Part shown: positions 37,801 through 51,700 of the stretch, in pieces
How the letters are laid out: each line of letters opens with the position of its first letter
Numbering within the stretch: position 1 is the stretch's first letter
Origin: Phoronis australis
Taxonomy: Eukaryota; Phoronida; Phoronidae
Assembly: GCA_002633005.1 (NCBI GenBank)
Contig: NMRA01000074.1
Coordinates: 361,275 to 425,274 of the forward strand
DNA: 64,000 bases
Reading direction: 5' to 3'
Translations under genes and position numbers: made by a program
Notes under the pieces: model-generated
What the model was told of the DNA's origin: nothing
What the model saw: only the letters and a program-made list of their open reading frames with translations
Database searches by the model: none

Positions 37801-38090
37801 ATGATGGATCTCAATTCCTGAAAACTGTTGAATGTTACGATCCTGTCACGAATCAGTGGAGCTACGTGTCGCCAATGAGTGTCAAACGGAGCCGTGTAGC
37901 TTTAGTGGTGAATTGTGGGAAATTGTTTGCCATTGGAGGTTACGATGGACTAGCTAATCTGAATTCTGTTGAGGTGTACTGTCCGGAGATGAATAGTTGG
38001 TCTTTCGTGTCAGAAATGTGCGCTCATGAAGGAGGGGTTGGTGTAGGAGTCATTCCTATTGTACCGTCGCTTGAAACATCTGCTGTCTAG
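28833..38090 (+). CDS. KLHL18: Kelch-like protein 18 (BTB-BACK-Kelch Cullin-3 adaptor)
   Basis: Eleven exons: 28833-28946, 29733-29863, 30924-31064, 31526-31724, 32363-32523, 33741-33877, 34505-34612, 35667-35781, 36329-36433, 37142-37253 and 37686-38090 (TAG). All introns are GT-AG and in phase, giving 575 aa against 574 in human. Exons 1-3 encode the BTB domain ([27 protein letters not shown]), exons 4-5 the BACK domain ([13 protein letters not shown]), then LVDEAKDY-like [15 protein letters not shown]. Exons 6-11 carry six kelch blades, each with a Gly-Gly pair (YAVGG, YAIGG, YVCGG, YALGG, YAAGG, FAIGG). The C-terminus has the family [12 protein letters not shown]18 is the substrate receptor of a CUL3-RING ubiquitin ligase; in mammals it is linked to Aurora A activation at mitotic entry. 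Start codon: the ATG in CATCATGG at 28833 begins the conserved N-terminus. The gene converges on the Lifeguard gene. Confidence 0.97.
31981..32003. repeat. 23-bp perfect palindrome in KLHL18 intron 4
   Basis: TTTTGTGACTA, one T, then TAGTCACAAAA: 11-bp arms. The core TGACTATTAGTCA resembles a bZIP/Maf-type palindrome, but no function is shown. Confidence 0.6.
35389..35490. repeat. Tandem duplication in KLHL18 intron 7
   Basis: Two diverged copies of a unit of about 50 bp containing CATGACAAGCCAACTT and AGTGCC. A related CATGACAAGCCCACTA is found at 15310 in an SREK1IP1 intron, so the unit belongs to a dispersed family. Confidence 0.6.
36571..36668. repeat. 21-22-bp minisatellite in KLHL18 intron 9
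   Basis: Four to five units of ATGTTTGAAAAGCTCTGAGC with small changes. Purely intronic. Confidence 0.85.
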
Positions 38091-40037
38091 TTTGTCGTGA
38101 GAAGTTGGATCTTCTACTTAGTTTGATGGAACACATGTTCGGGATTTCCTGGCTAACCAGTATTGATGACAACCATGTCTGTACTTTTCTTTTAGTGCTT
38201 CCAAAGAAGCTTTTACTGTAAGTTTCAAGAAAAGTTGACTGGCTTTGTTGAAATTTGTGTTGCTCTGGTGGCTACCTTTAAGGAAACCAGACACGACTGA
38301 CTTATTTTAAATTAAGCTGTCTTTGCTTCAAGTTTTGTTGATTTCGGTCGGGAGCAAATTGTTTCATCTTATGTTTGACACGAGCTCACGTGATATTTTG
38401 AAACTGTTTAGGTGGTCCTTGGTTGGATACAAAACGAGTTTCCACCTTAGTCAGATTTAGGAAAATTTGATTCTTTCTCCTTGTTATTTTCACCCAAAGC
38501 AGACTAACGGTAAACATTCTACAGTTTGAGACATAATTTAGCGGACATTAAACCCACAGATTCTGTCAATAACAACTTTTGGTTTGAACCACTCACTGTT
38601 AAAGATCAGTCTCATCTTGTTTCTCTCTCAGGTGACATTTGTGTCTACAAGATAAAATATTTCCGTTTCTAGCTTGTGATGGTCTTCCATAATCACCAGA
38701 AGCATGATTTGTCTTGCTCCCATAAAAACAAATTAATGTACAATGTAAATAGAACCAGATTAAGAAAACATGTTTGGTCACTCATGGATACAATCAGCTG
38801 TTTTGTTTTGTTAATGGAAGTATGTTATTTATGTTGCAATACATGAGTGTGATTGGTCTTGGCATAGTATGTATTACCTTATAGAAAAGTGGACCATCAG
38901 ATATTGATTGGAATCCGGAAACAGTAAGCCTCTTATGGGGGATTCTTGATTACGTCTCCGCAAAATAGCTTTTTAGCTTGATTAACTTGATACAGCTGTC
39001 ACCAAACAGAATTCATTAAGTTTTGAGCAGTTGCTGTGCAGATGTTTCGTATACATTTGAAAAATAGAAAAATGCTAATTTTAGAAACTGTGAATTTTGT
39101 ATCAAATTGAAGAATTTATACCATCTGTACATTCTCATGTCTTACATGGCAAATGTACTTAGATCGAATTTTCCATTCTCGTAAAAATACTTAATTCTTG
39201 AAGTGAACTGTGATTCAGCGGGCTGTCATCCTTTGTATTCTATTGTGTCATTGGGTCCAGATTCATTAAAGATTCAAATTAATATGTATAGGCATAAAAT
39301 ATGTCATCTTGGTTCTATGCTTTGGGCGACTTGTACAGTAACAGTTGGAAATTGTAATTGATACTGTATTTACAGTATTCATTTATGTGCAATATATTCA
39401 CAGACAGGCGTTTTTTGTTTGTCAATTGTTCTTTTGTTTTGTTGTGTGAAATGCAGCCATATACCACTGAGTGCCCCATGCATCCTGGATGAAGAAATAA
39501 TCTAGAAATTAGCGAAATTCCATGTGTTTACACCATGAACATGACGTCTTTCCGTTCTTTGGAAATTTTGGACCAAACCATGCACGTCTGATTTTGTGAG
39601 GTATTTCAAGCCATACAACCGCTACAGGGAAGTCATCCAACGAATGCAACGATTTGATTATTGTTACCCGTCCATTGAGTGATGCGCTTGCCGCACCATC
39701 TTGTGTTCAGTTGACAACTCATCGTGGCAAGACAAAAATGGTTTTGAAATGTACCGAGCACAAACGTTGGCAAAAATTTTAAAATGAGTTGGTTGGCAAC
39801 TCCTGCATAAGCTAGACGTCGGCAAAGCTGATATCGCTATGTCTTCAAATGTTTGTGGGCACACTACGTTAACTTACTAAAGGTTTTAATACTGCGCTTG
39901 CGCCGCTGCGTTGTTTTGTCATTTGTGTGCGCCTTTCTTTCATACATGTACAGTTTGTTTTATTCACGTAAATTGTAATGCTGTATTTCACATCGTACCA
40001 CAGTATTCCATTTTCGGTTCACTTGTAAAGGCTTTCA

Positions 40038-40043
40038 AATAAA
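40038..40043 (+). terminator. Poly(A) signal of KLHL18
   Basis: AATAAA about 1.95 kb past the KLHL18 stop. The stretch 38091-40060 has no other gene and reads as a long AT-rich 3' UTR. It faces the minus-strand poly(A) signal of the Lifeguard gene about 25 bp away. Confidence 0.55.
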
Positions 40044-40066
40044 TACTTAAAATTAACAAAGTACGA

Positions 40067-40072
40067 TTTATT
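40067..40072 (-). terminator. Poly(A) signal of the Lifeguard/TMBIM gene
   Basis: TTTATT on the plus strand is AATAAA on the minus strand, about 360 nt past the stop codon at 40430-40432. Cleavage a few tens of bases further on (near 40040-40055) would overlap the end of the KLHL18 transcript. Confidence 0.55.
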
Positions 40073-40429
40073 CAATACACCAAATTGAGCAAAATACCAA
40101 AAAACGTAACAAGGGCGTGGCACATAAATCAAGACTGAGGTAATCTCTGAGAAAGCAAAACTGCTGTAGGTGTCTTATTTAAAAACAAGGAAATATCAGA
40201 AATAAGAAACTTATGCCAAATTTGTAAGTTGGTAGCAACTGTTTTTTAACTCGAATTATTTTCATTCGATTTCATCATGTTCATTCTAACAAGTTGCGTC
40301 GGTGATATACAGGATACAGTTGTCCCTTGAGCTCTATTTTGAAACTCGTTTGGTACAGTAAGAAGAGCTCTTTCTCGACAGGTCTCGGATACTGCCTTCG
40401 CGTTGCCAATGACCACTGGTCATTCAGCC

Positions 40430-42698
40430 TTAACCTCTCCCGGCACTGACTAGACCAAGAATATGCCAGAATAAATAGACAATGTCTAGGTAGAGCTGAA
40501 GCGCTCCAAAGATGTACTCGTCTGGACTCAACTCCACTGTTTTGCCTCCCATTAGCATCTGGATATCGTAGCACAGGAACTGAAAATACAGTTCAACTGT
40601 AGCGAAGGTCTTCTCAAAAACAGTTCACACTACCCACAGCTGAAAAATCACACCAGCTTTATTAAGGTTATGTGCGACCCTAAAATCATGTCCAAATTTG
40701 ACGTCATAACATCATATCAAAAAACTGGCTGACCGTATAAAACTTTCAAATACCATGCTTTATGCAATGCACTCCAAACCGCTAAAAATGAGTTGTTTTT
40801 AAACTGATCCCAGCACTTGCGTGACCGCGGCTAACAGAAATCGGACATTTATGATTTTTATGAAGAAACTTATACAAAATTAAAACAAAATGATAAATTA
40901 GGAAACTGTTGTACCTTTCTTTTTTACCAAATTCCACTAAAAGACATTGGTCATATGTAACCCAATCAACGCCATATTGCTATAAAGGCGAAACTAGAAT
41001 TCCAGACGTATTCTGCAGGAAAATAATGGAGTTTTGACGATGTTTGGCTGACTGCACACCGGTTCAGGTTCGACATAACCTTAAAGTTGATAAGGGTCGA
41101 CTGGTATCTCCATCTCCGATCGACTGGCAGTCACATAACTTTGGACTCATAAAATAAGTTCCCGGCATGTTAGGAAGTTCAGTCCTCGTTAACGATCACA
41201 ATGAAACCTGTTTGGTTGTTGAACCAGGGAGTAGTCCAATTCACAAGTTTGACATCGAGCGCAAAAATGCTTAATTACAGCACACCGTTGTCTGATATCC
41301 GCAAATTCATTTACGTAGTCGAGGAGTCCATGCGTCACCGGGTCATCACATGTGTCCGGGGTCCTTTACCTGCCTAAAGAGTCACTTGTGTGCAGGGTTC
41401 TAAATCTGTGCCCCTCAAGAACGTTATTTGAACATAGGGTTCCATGTGCCCATGTGTACCGGATCCTATTTGGCCCCAGTCCCACCAAGTCACTTTCTTC
41501 AGGGACAAAAAGGATCCTGAACGCAAAGGACCAGCAAAGAATTTGTGGAACCGGATACACTAGGCACGATCGCCTTACTTCGGTATCGCTTCATCACAGT
41601 GTCGTAACAAAACACGATGACTGCAACACGTTGGTGCAAATTAACAAAACAGATAAGCGTACTGATCAAAAGCTCACCAACGACATTACTAATGCACCCA
41701 GTGATGCGTAAACAATGTCCATAATCTGCAAAGGAAAACAGAATGTTCATGTCACTGAAAAGGACTACCAGCATGGCTTCACTCGCTTATAAGAAGTGTA
41801 TCAAGAAATTGATATGAACGGCAAAGGCAATGAAAATCACCAGTAAAACATTTCTTGCATGGCATCACAGTTCTACAGTTAAGAATGCCAATGTGTTTTT
41901 AGCATCTTTTGATTTAGTCATCGTATTACATAACTTTCAATTGTTGTTTACCGCCAGTTTCTCAGAGAAGGGCCGATAAGCAATGAACATCCCTTATTTG
42001 TACACCTTATTTAATTGGCTAATTCTTGTATCTCTAGTCTCTCTCTCTCTATGAATATTCCTTTCGTTTGTATACCAGGAGTAGTTGTTTTTTCGCATTT
42101 TTTTAATGTTTATTACGAAATCTTCAGAATACAATGAATATACATAACCCAGAAAGTGCCAAGAGGCATTAGATCTGGGTAAAAAAATACAAAGAAGTCT
42201 ATATACAATGATTATATGCGAATACATAAATAAAAAAACTGATGTTAAGAATACAATGATATATGACAACGAATGAAAATAATTCATTTTCATACAGATG
42301 TATAAAATTCTATCCACTCACACAAAGAGATTTAATGTTATAAAGAAATTCTGATACTATTTCAAATAAAACCTTATTTTCATTTGAGTTAAGTTCTTGA
42401 CATCCATACAGAAAGAAATTAATTTTGTTGTACAATTGCGGAATTTCAGAATATTTTTTATAAACATTTGGGTATNNNNNNNNNNNNNNNNNNNNNNNNN
42501 NNNNNNNNNNNNNNNNNNNNNNNNNNNNNNNNNNNNNNNNNNNNNNNNNNNNNNNNNNNNNNNNNNNNNNNNNNNNNNNNNNNNNNNNNNNNNNNNNNNN
42601 NNNNNNNNNNNNNNNNNNNNNNNNNNNNNNNNNNNNNNNNNNNNNNNNNNNNNNNNNNNNNNNNNNNNNNNNNNNNNNNNNNNNNNNNNNNNNNNNNN

Positions 42699-42734
<36 letters not shown>

Positions 42735-45700
42735 TGTGGGTGTGTGTGCATGTATGTGTGTGCGTGTGCTTTGTTTCACGATCTGCTGTGTATTACTAGA
42801 CAACTAGTCTCAACCTCGTAGTTTCAATATGCTCCAACGAACCACCTCTACTTTCTTAGCCGAACCACAAGTCGCTAGCACCATCAGTACTTCCTATTTA
42901 GTTACACAGTGACAGACTAACACAAACTATTCAACAAGCAAATAGAGGAAAAAAGTGGGGTTTTTGAAGTCATGTTAACAAACATGAAAAGCGAGCATAA
43001 TTAGGAGACAATTTATATCCTTGAAATTAAAGACTCGTTCATTCGAATTTTTTTGAACATCTTTTCACTGGAATGTTTCGAGAAATGAATATTTTACCTT
43101 TGCTCAGCAAAGTTTCCCTGGAATAAACAAAGCTAAAAGTTCCGCCGTTTTTCTAATCGTGCGATAAAAATTCAAGATTCTGGAAAAAAGGACACATGAA
43201 CGGGCCATGTGTGTAATTCAGTTACCGTATATCCTTAACAAAAACATGAAAACTGTATGCCAAAGTTTTGTCACACACACAACGAAGCAAAATATCCGGT
43301 GGAATTTTAAAGATTTTCACTCCTCTCATGATGTGTTCAATCTTTGACTTTGCTAACGACTGATTCAAATGCTCAGTCACAAGGCTCCACAACATGTGAA
43401 TTAGAGGCACATGCAAATACAATTTGAATCTAGTGAAACACGTCCCTAGAATATTGTCGATATCAAGAAAAACTTTAAATACATGCTCAGGTTTAGGAAA
43501 CCATCTGGTGCAGGCGTAATACAAAGGCAAGTAGGAAAAAGATTTGGCTGTAAGAAGCATACCTTCGTACGTAAAACTTTGATAAAAGTTGTGAAATAGG
43601 TTGATTAACTGTAACCATGCAGTCGCAATTTTGTCGTGTAACCATGGAAAAGCAATCGACATGGAAGGCTTACAAATGCGTCATGTTACATTATACAAGT
43701 AAGGGTACAACATATTTGTGCGGATGAGTGACCTGGACTGTAATTCGCATGTGGGGCAGTAAGTCCAAATAAGAAGATAATGCCTTACCTTGGCGACCTC
43801 TGGTGATATCATCCACGTGATTCCACAGGCTAATCCGAAGATAACCAGAACGATGACCAAGCAACAAAGAAGTCCTGAACACATCGTGAAATCGATCTGA
43901 CGACAACACCAAAATTTTAAAACGTAAATCATTACCGGCTTCACTTTAAACGTGCATATGTGTTCATACGAGTATACTGCTAACATTATCTAGACGGAGC
44001 ACTGGGAGGTTATCAAAAAAAATCCTAAAACGCGAAATCCTTTTTGAGTCGTCATAAAATACGTTCTTTGGCTTTCAGAAAGCTTTGAAAAGCTCACCAG
44101 ACATTGGAAGATGTTCTATGTAATAGTAAATAGTGTGATGATCAGAAGCAAGGCGGAATATACAGGTACAATAGGCCAATTAAGCTCTACGCAGCTTTCA
44201 CAGTTTGCTACCCATGGACATGAGCTATGTGATTGGCAATGGGGCATTCGAGTCCGTGGCTAAGTAAACAGCTAGCTCGATCATATCACTCTTGCACTTT
44301 ATAAAAGTAGTAAGTCGATGAAAGATGCGGCTAGTGTTGCACTGAATCAGATTTGCCAGGAAACAGGCTAATAGAACATGTCACTTTCCTAATGGAAAAT
44401 ACAAGTTTGAGATTTCGCTCACAGTCTACACCATTCTAACACTATTTACAGGGTAGGCCAAGAATGATGCTCATTCTAATACCTTATTTTTATGTATGAA
44501 TTATTATATTTTTCAAAAAAATGCCATAAAAGCATAACATTTTCGTTTGATACTAATAATTTCATACGCCATTGACCACAATTCACACACTGACGTTATC
44601 CACTACGGCTCAATGGTTCCTCCACGACCAATGGCACACCGTGAAAAGTTTTCCCACACTGCTGATATGTATGCTAGTTATTGAGACGGCTTCTAAATGT
44701 GATCTTCTACTTAATAAATGTGGAAACGTGCCTTGTTGGTAGAAAAGATTTTCAAGTCAGACAACTTGGATTCACCAGTTTCAGCTCACCCTGTATTTAA
44801 CACGACGATGCAAGTAGAAGAAAGTAACGGATTCCAAACAATGTCGGTATTTGAGCCAGTGCCACCGTACTACCAAGACGATGTCGGCTGATGGTGGCGT
44901 TATCAACATTTTACCGCAATCGTTAGCTTAGATAGTTTCGTGGTCACTCCCAAAACCAGTCATATGGTAGACTGTTAGATATGTTACCTTTGTCTGTGAA
45001 GCGAAAATGATGAGCGCTAAACAAACTGCTGCTGTGATCCCGACAGCTATCAAGACGGAGGACGTTTTATGGTAACTGAAACGTCAAAGAACCTAGAATT
45101 ATTCGGCATCGCTCACAGTCAGGCTGAAAGGTGCTTGTTGAGCATTTACATTCTACAAAAGGTGCATTAATTTTTACTTCACTCAGAGGTCAGTTTATAG
45201 TAAGGCGTGTGTTTTCATTGGAAATCAAGAGTGTCCCAAAAATGCAAAAAATACCAGAATTTTTTTTCGTTGAGAGCTAATGTTCTTTTTCGTATCACAC
45301 GAACAACAACATTTGATTTTCAAGTCAGGATAATTTTCACAATTAACTGTAAAACGATTAAAATATGTTTTTTCAGACTTGGTAACTCAATTCTTTTCAC
45401 ATCTCTCTGTTCCGCAAAACGAACCCTTCTTATTGCTTCCATACTCAGATTACTTGACTTTCCTGAATAAGAATTAACTTTGGCATTTCCCTCAACTTTC
45501 TGCCTTGGGATTCATGAAAAGAGCAAACGTCAGTAGTTTACCATAAAATCATTCTTCAAGTAGCATGTTTCACAACAATTTAGTGTACATTCTTGATGAC
45601 ACTCTATTATGTAGATCAAACGTACACCAAGTTCAATGTACATGTACTGAATAATGTATTTTTCATCAAACCCTCGTTAGCCATCAGCTCAGTCTATAGA

Positions 45701-48700
45701 CACATGAGAAACATTTCGTGTAGTTAAAAACATTACCTGGCTATTGAACCAGTCATGTAAGACACGGCCAAAGTCTGCAAAAATGCAAAAGTCATCGTTA
45801 TAGTTCTTGTGGATTCCACGACACATTCTAACCTGCGTTTCTTAAAGAGGCCTGGAACGCGCTAAACAGACTAAATTGCAATATTGAAAGTGGTTCTCTA
45901 CCACTGAAACAGAATCCAACCCGCTCACCAGATATTTTTAGGGTTTGTTTGTAAAGATTTTTAATTTTTGTTGATATCAAAGCATTTTCTTTTAGTTTCA
46001 AATTTCAAAAAAGAAACGATCTGTCAACCACTCGCTACCTCGTTGGCTTTTCTCCTTATTTGGTATAGCATGACACACACGTAGTACATTTCCCATATAT
46101 GGAAATGTGACCTTTGGCTTCAAGCGACTTCAAGCAACCGACTGCGAGTGCATGCGCGCATTTATCATAAATAGGAACGAGATTAGAAAGTCTATGGTAA
46201 CCACGGCGTTTTCTTTCGCGCGTATTTCAAAAAATCGTGAATTCTGTGACTTTTTTCTGAAAATTTCCTCACAGCTAGGGGAAAGTGAATTACTCTGTAC
46301 TAGATGTTGCGAGGCTATACTTTCATCAGCGTTCTCACCATGGCTTTTTGAGAATAGCCATGCACCACACTCTTTGATCCCCATACTCAATTTAGTTGAC
46401 TGTCAATGACTATAGTGCTTTTAATTGATCACAATCAATAAATTAGTGAGTCACTACTGTCATATTTTACAGTCCACTGCAGTCATGCCTTTTCATGGAA
46501 ATTATTACGTAGGCCTATGATCTACCTAGTCACGAACTTTTTTACCAAGAACACATAACACACCTGGGCTGGGTTGCATAAAACTACGAAATTATCCGCA
46601 GGATAAGTTTGATTGTTACATGACGCCAGGTGCATTGTTCAACAATAACAACGTGACGCGTGATAATGCGACGTCATTATTGCTATACGGCGTATAACGT
46701 TTATTCAACTGGACCCTGGGATCACTTCAGGGACTTGCAGTGGCTGAATAGTGAGATTGACAGCGTTTCGCGTCACGGCTGCGCTCACCTTCTGGTGGGA
46801 ACAATGAATGTGTAAATTATGGTCAATGGGAAAATATTCGTGTGTTCAAAGAAAAATGTTTATGAATCAGATTTCAGAATATAGTCTTCAAGTAATTGAC
46901 CACCAAACGAACAGATGGCAGATTTTTGCACATTTTTGATTACTTGTGGAAAACTTGATAAATATAGTCACAGTATTAACTTGCACCAAGAACAGAGTGG
47001 ACGCCATAAAATGCTTTCTCTTCGGACTTATCACAAGTTTAGTAACAAAACAACTCCTTAAATAATCACTAAATAAAAGACTTTTCGCATGCGGTCCTCC
47101 TGCAATCGAGGCACTAGGACATTCCATTTCCAGCTCCTGGCTCCCATAGGCTGATGATTGTCACGTGTCATAGGGCTCCTTTGTTCTCAGTAACGTTATA
47201 TTTCCTGTCATCAGTACTTCGCTTTAGCAGCACTTAAGTTCGAGTCTAATCTCTCTTCATTTTTCCCACTCTCTGCCACCCTCTCTTTTGGGTGGTTCCT
47301 CTTACCTGAGTGCTGGCGCTTTTTAATGCCCAGAGATTATTATTTTATCTTTATGTTAGTTGTACACTCATATTTCTGTACCTTATCAGTCATATTTATC
47401 AGTAATAATAAATAACCTTATATCTCCTATCGCGGTCTCCTTTGTATCTCTGGAAACGGAGCTTGCGACGCACCTATTATTTTCGGGACATATTCCGAAC
47501 ATAAATGGTTCTGTTTTGGTCACGTGACACGGTTATTGTTCGGCCGTATAAGACGAATGTGGTACAACAACGACTAATACACACAAGAAGGAAGGTGAAG
47601 GACTCACAAATATGAAAAGGGCGATGTAGTTTCCTGGGTAGGACCTCCTGTAAACAAATTATATCAGTCAGGAATTCGTGTCTACTCGCTTTGTGGCCAC
47701 GCATGCGTAGGCAATACTTTCACGACATTAACACGAGACCTCTATGATTATTATCAGAAAATTTCATTTTGTTGAAAGTTGTACTTCGACTTTTTTAGCT
47801 GGATGAAAACGAAAATTTAATTACGCTGTTTACTTTCATAAAATTGGTCACATGATATTCGTTATCGTGATAGTATTCCACTTCAGTTAACAGCAAGATC
47901 ATCGAAAACGCCTGCAAAGAAAATGCTTCAGTTTATTGAGGTTGCCCAACCCCGAATTCAAAACTATACCGCACATACGCATTACCTGTGACTTGAAGTA
48001 CTGAGTCATTTTGGCAACAATTGAGAATGGGATGAGCGTGGTTATATTTTTTTAGATAAACACCGGGGCGAAACACGCCTTTAATTAACTACTCACTTTA
48101 TGTAAGACTGAAATATCGCAAAATCTGAACGCAGTAAAGCCTCAGCACGCGATACCCGTACACACTGGTGTTCTATTCAGTATATTGTACTGTGGTGTCA
48201 GCCACAGATACGTACTTCTACCGCAGACATCGGTGAATGTTCAAAACTATTGCTATCAGCCGTTCGTCGTCCCATGGTTTTTTTCTAGCACAAGAAACGA
48301 AAATGTTCGAGGAAGGCTTTTAGTCATCAGACTAAATCGTTGGAGAAATTAGCTGAGTCTATTTGAGTCTCGTGCGTTGTTCAATGTAAAGTTAGGACTT
48401 TACTCGCGTAGATCCGCAAAAAGGCCGCTACTGAAGTGATTATTTGACGAGGATGGAATGTTGAACTATATGTATGCGGGAAAATTCACGGTTTCACTCC
48501 AACAAGTGAAGATTTTTGCCGCAAGTGTTCTGAAACGAAACCCTGGCTGGGTTTTCCAATGCCCTGACAAAGCGTAAGTAATACTTGTTGATTTAGCAGA
48601 CTTCGTAATGAGTTTTCAAATATGTTTCAGACTTCTGAGGGATGTCCACGGCCAGAGTATTAGTTAGTTTTAAAGACTTACTTGATAAAGTCATACTTTA

Positions 48701-51700
48701 AAATACAAGAGGCTAAACAGAATTTAGCAGCACAATTTAAAAATTTCCAGTCAAGTAACAAACCTGACAGATGGTACACACATCAACACGAAGTAGGTAA
48801 CTCCAAACACACCACTGGAAAGTAAGAATTCACCCATGAGATCGGAACGTGACCACGTTAATACTAGATTACATTGCTGTTATAACTGAAAACTGCTTTT
48901 GCCAAACATTTTTTTAGCAAACTTTCCCCAAACTTGGGATATTAGACGAAAGTTACAGACCGTTATTTTATTCCAAATATATATTCAGAGTTAACATATA
49001 ATGTTAGCAAGCTACAGTTGGGTTTCTTTTTAAAACCTAGGTAGAGCTATTCATTACATCATCTATTATAATAATAATGATAATGAAAACAGTAATAATA
49101 ATTATGGGGAGCCAATCAAAAATCGATTTTGGGATTCGCGATCACGTTTTTTTGGCATTTGCGGCCCCCTCAGTTCAGGTGTGACATTAGCCAAGTGAAC
49201 TCTGGTGATTGATTCTGACAGCCTGGGATCCAGTTACTTCATACAAGCATTTTCAGAACAATCCAATGCTTAATTTTGAAGTGACAGACCTCCAAAATCT
49301 GAAAAAATCACAGTTTCAATTCGCGAGGTCAAAAATGGGCGTGGCACCCAATATTTTGAAGGGCCATATCTCGGAGACCCTTTNTGTTCTTGATATTGTT
49401 GTTGATCTTGTTGAATTTGCTGATGCTATTTTTACTTTCAAGGTGTTTCATCAATAAGTTTAGTTAACTCGGCGTTCCGTTTGCTTTTTTATGGCTTTAA
49501 CAAATAAGCGCTCTACTGGCGGCAATACTATTAAGCCAAAGCCATAAAAACAAATGGAACGCCGTGTTCTACAAAACTTGTCTTCAGAAAAATGTGCTGC
49601 CGAGGTGTTCTGTGTTATCAATAAGGAAAGGAAAAACGAGAGACAACTTTTTTAACTTACAAAGATAGGTAATAAACCCAGTATCCCGGTCCTCGGATCC
49701 ATTGGGTGACTGTGTCCCTAGAGGCGAAAGTTCGGCACAACATTGAACATTGAGAAGTGATAACTTTGTTAACAATATTTTGTAATTTTAAAGACACGCA
49801 TGTGGAACTGAATAAAAAACACACACACACACACACAGAGAAAGCTCTTATAGTTTAATATTATGAAATTTTTCTGCTTGTGATCTACGCATCATATTAT
49901 CCACAGCTCTCAGTGAACTAATGACAAACAGGAAACAAGCTATTTTTAGCGTAATATCAATTGTTGATCGTAATTATAATACATGTATAAAATTACACGT
50001 ACTGAATTCGTTCGCACCGGCCTTTTGAAACCATCATTTCACAATGGCGCCCCCAGACAATAATTTAAGCACAAAAGCAAGCGGCAGTTACAGAAATAAC
50101 AAATCAACTATGCAACAGATATGCTAACTATGTAAGAGCAAACATTTCTTGTGTTTCATTGTCAGAAAAATGTACCTTGCCACCAGGTTTGAAACAAAGG
50201 AATCATGTATGTCCTCACGACCTCAGAATGTATGGATGTGCTCTGGATTGTAGTCTTCCATCTGTGGTTTTGATATTATACAATTTCTCAGCTTTTCCTG
50301 AGTTTCACAGCGACAAAGAAAACGAGACTCATTCTCGATTTCACCACATAAACACATTTCACAGTGTTAGTAGCCATGTAGCCCGAACAACTGATTCCCT
50401 ACACTTTTCTACTGTTAAAGGCCTACTATGGTGCCAAAATTAATATTTTTATATCTAAAATACACGTATTGATGAAAAACATCAACATACAATTTCATAA
50501 CCATACCCCAGTCGTTAATTAAGTAGACCTTTTACAATACAGCAGCCCCATCGCGAACCACATTTAGCGCCAAAAAATAAAAAAAAACTTGAAATGGCGC
50601 TCGCACCAATCGAAGTCTATGACATCATCGACACAACAAATTTGGCTTTCACCGTGTCTATCAGCGATGAATGGCCGTTAAATTTAGTAGAAAATCAAGG
50701 AAATACGTTAATTGTTCATTTCATGTCAATTAATATTTAATTGATCAAAATCAGTAATTAGCACACATTATAATATGGGCCTGTATGAGAATCCCCGGGT
50801 GGATGACTGGGGTGGCATAAACAGTCGAAAAAAACAAAACGCTTCGTCCGAATTGTTATTAGGAAATTTCACAATGTTTACTGTAAAGTGTAGTGTGCTT
50901 GATAGAAACATTTTGATGTTAGGAACTTTGCATTCATGTCTTGTTAAAGCCGTAGGAGTGAACGCTGCGCGATTCCGATATGGACCGCTGTCCAGTGTGT
51001 GTAATGTTTTAGAATCAAAAAGTATTTTTCGATATGAGGCATAAACAGTAACACGAAACGTCGAAGAGCGCACTGTAGATCTTGTAGCCAGCAATCTAGC
51101 TGTTTGAACACTATCGCCAGGATTTTGAGTTGGGGGGAGCAGGGCAGAGTATTAGCCTGGATTTTGCCCGTTCGACATGCGCACCCCCGAACTGCCAAAT
51201 GGAATATGGGAGAATTTTAGGGCAGGTGGCCCCCTTGCCCCCCCCTTAATTCCCTAAAGCCGCCACTGCGCACCTCGTCCTGAAACTTATATCGTAAAGA
51301 GAAGTCTGTCGTCGTTCTGAAAGCCTTCGCAGCAGCAAATTTTGTTCTAAAATTCGGTTTGCTGGTCTTAAAATACTAAAAACTTGTAACGAAATGAAAC
51401 CAGTTCCGATAATTTGTTGTGACAGGTACGCAACCTTATGGCACCGATAAACGCCGAAAGCCAACCCAAAAGAGCGCACTACAATTTTAGCAGTAGGTGA
51501 ACGGTAGGACGCCAATTTTTCAAACACTGGTAAACAATTCCGTTAACTCAAAGAAGAGCGGGGTAGCTTTTAGTGGCACTACTTTTGCGTCAGATTTCAT
51601 TTAGTCATCTTTTTACCAACGACGGCGAAAAGCTGTAGATTTGTTTTGCACCGAGGCAGATCTCTTGCTGATCGCGGGAATTTTGAGGCCAGTCGTTGTC

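Larger units (their letters stand above)
41890..42853 (+). repeat. Dispersed repeat D, copy 2, interrupted
   Basis: Left part 41890-42085 and right part 42823-42853 match copy 1, where they are nearly adjacent. The roughly 740 bp between them contain AT-rich sequence, the N gap and a TG microsatellite, so they appear to be an insertion. It lies in a Lifeguard intron. Confidence 0.7.

Noticed and set aside
42357-42821. Long frames with His-Thr or Val-Cys repeats
   Set aside because: They run through the N gap and the TG microsatellite.
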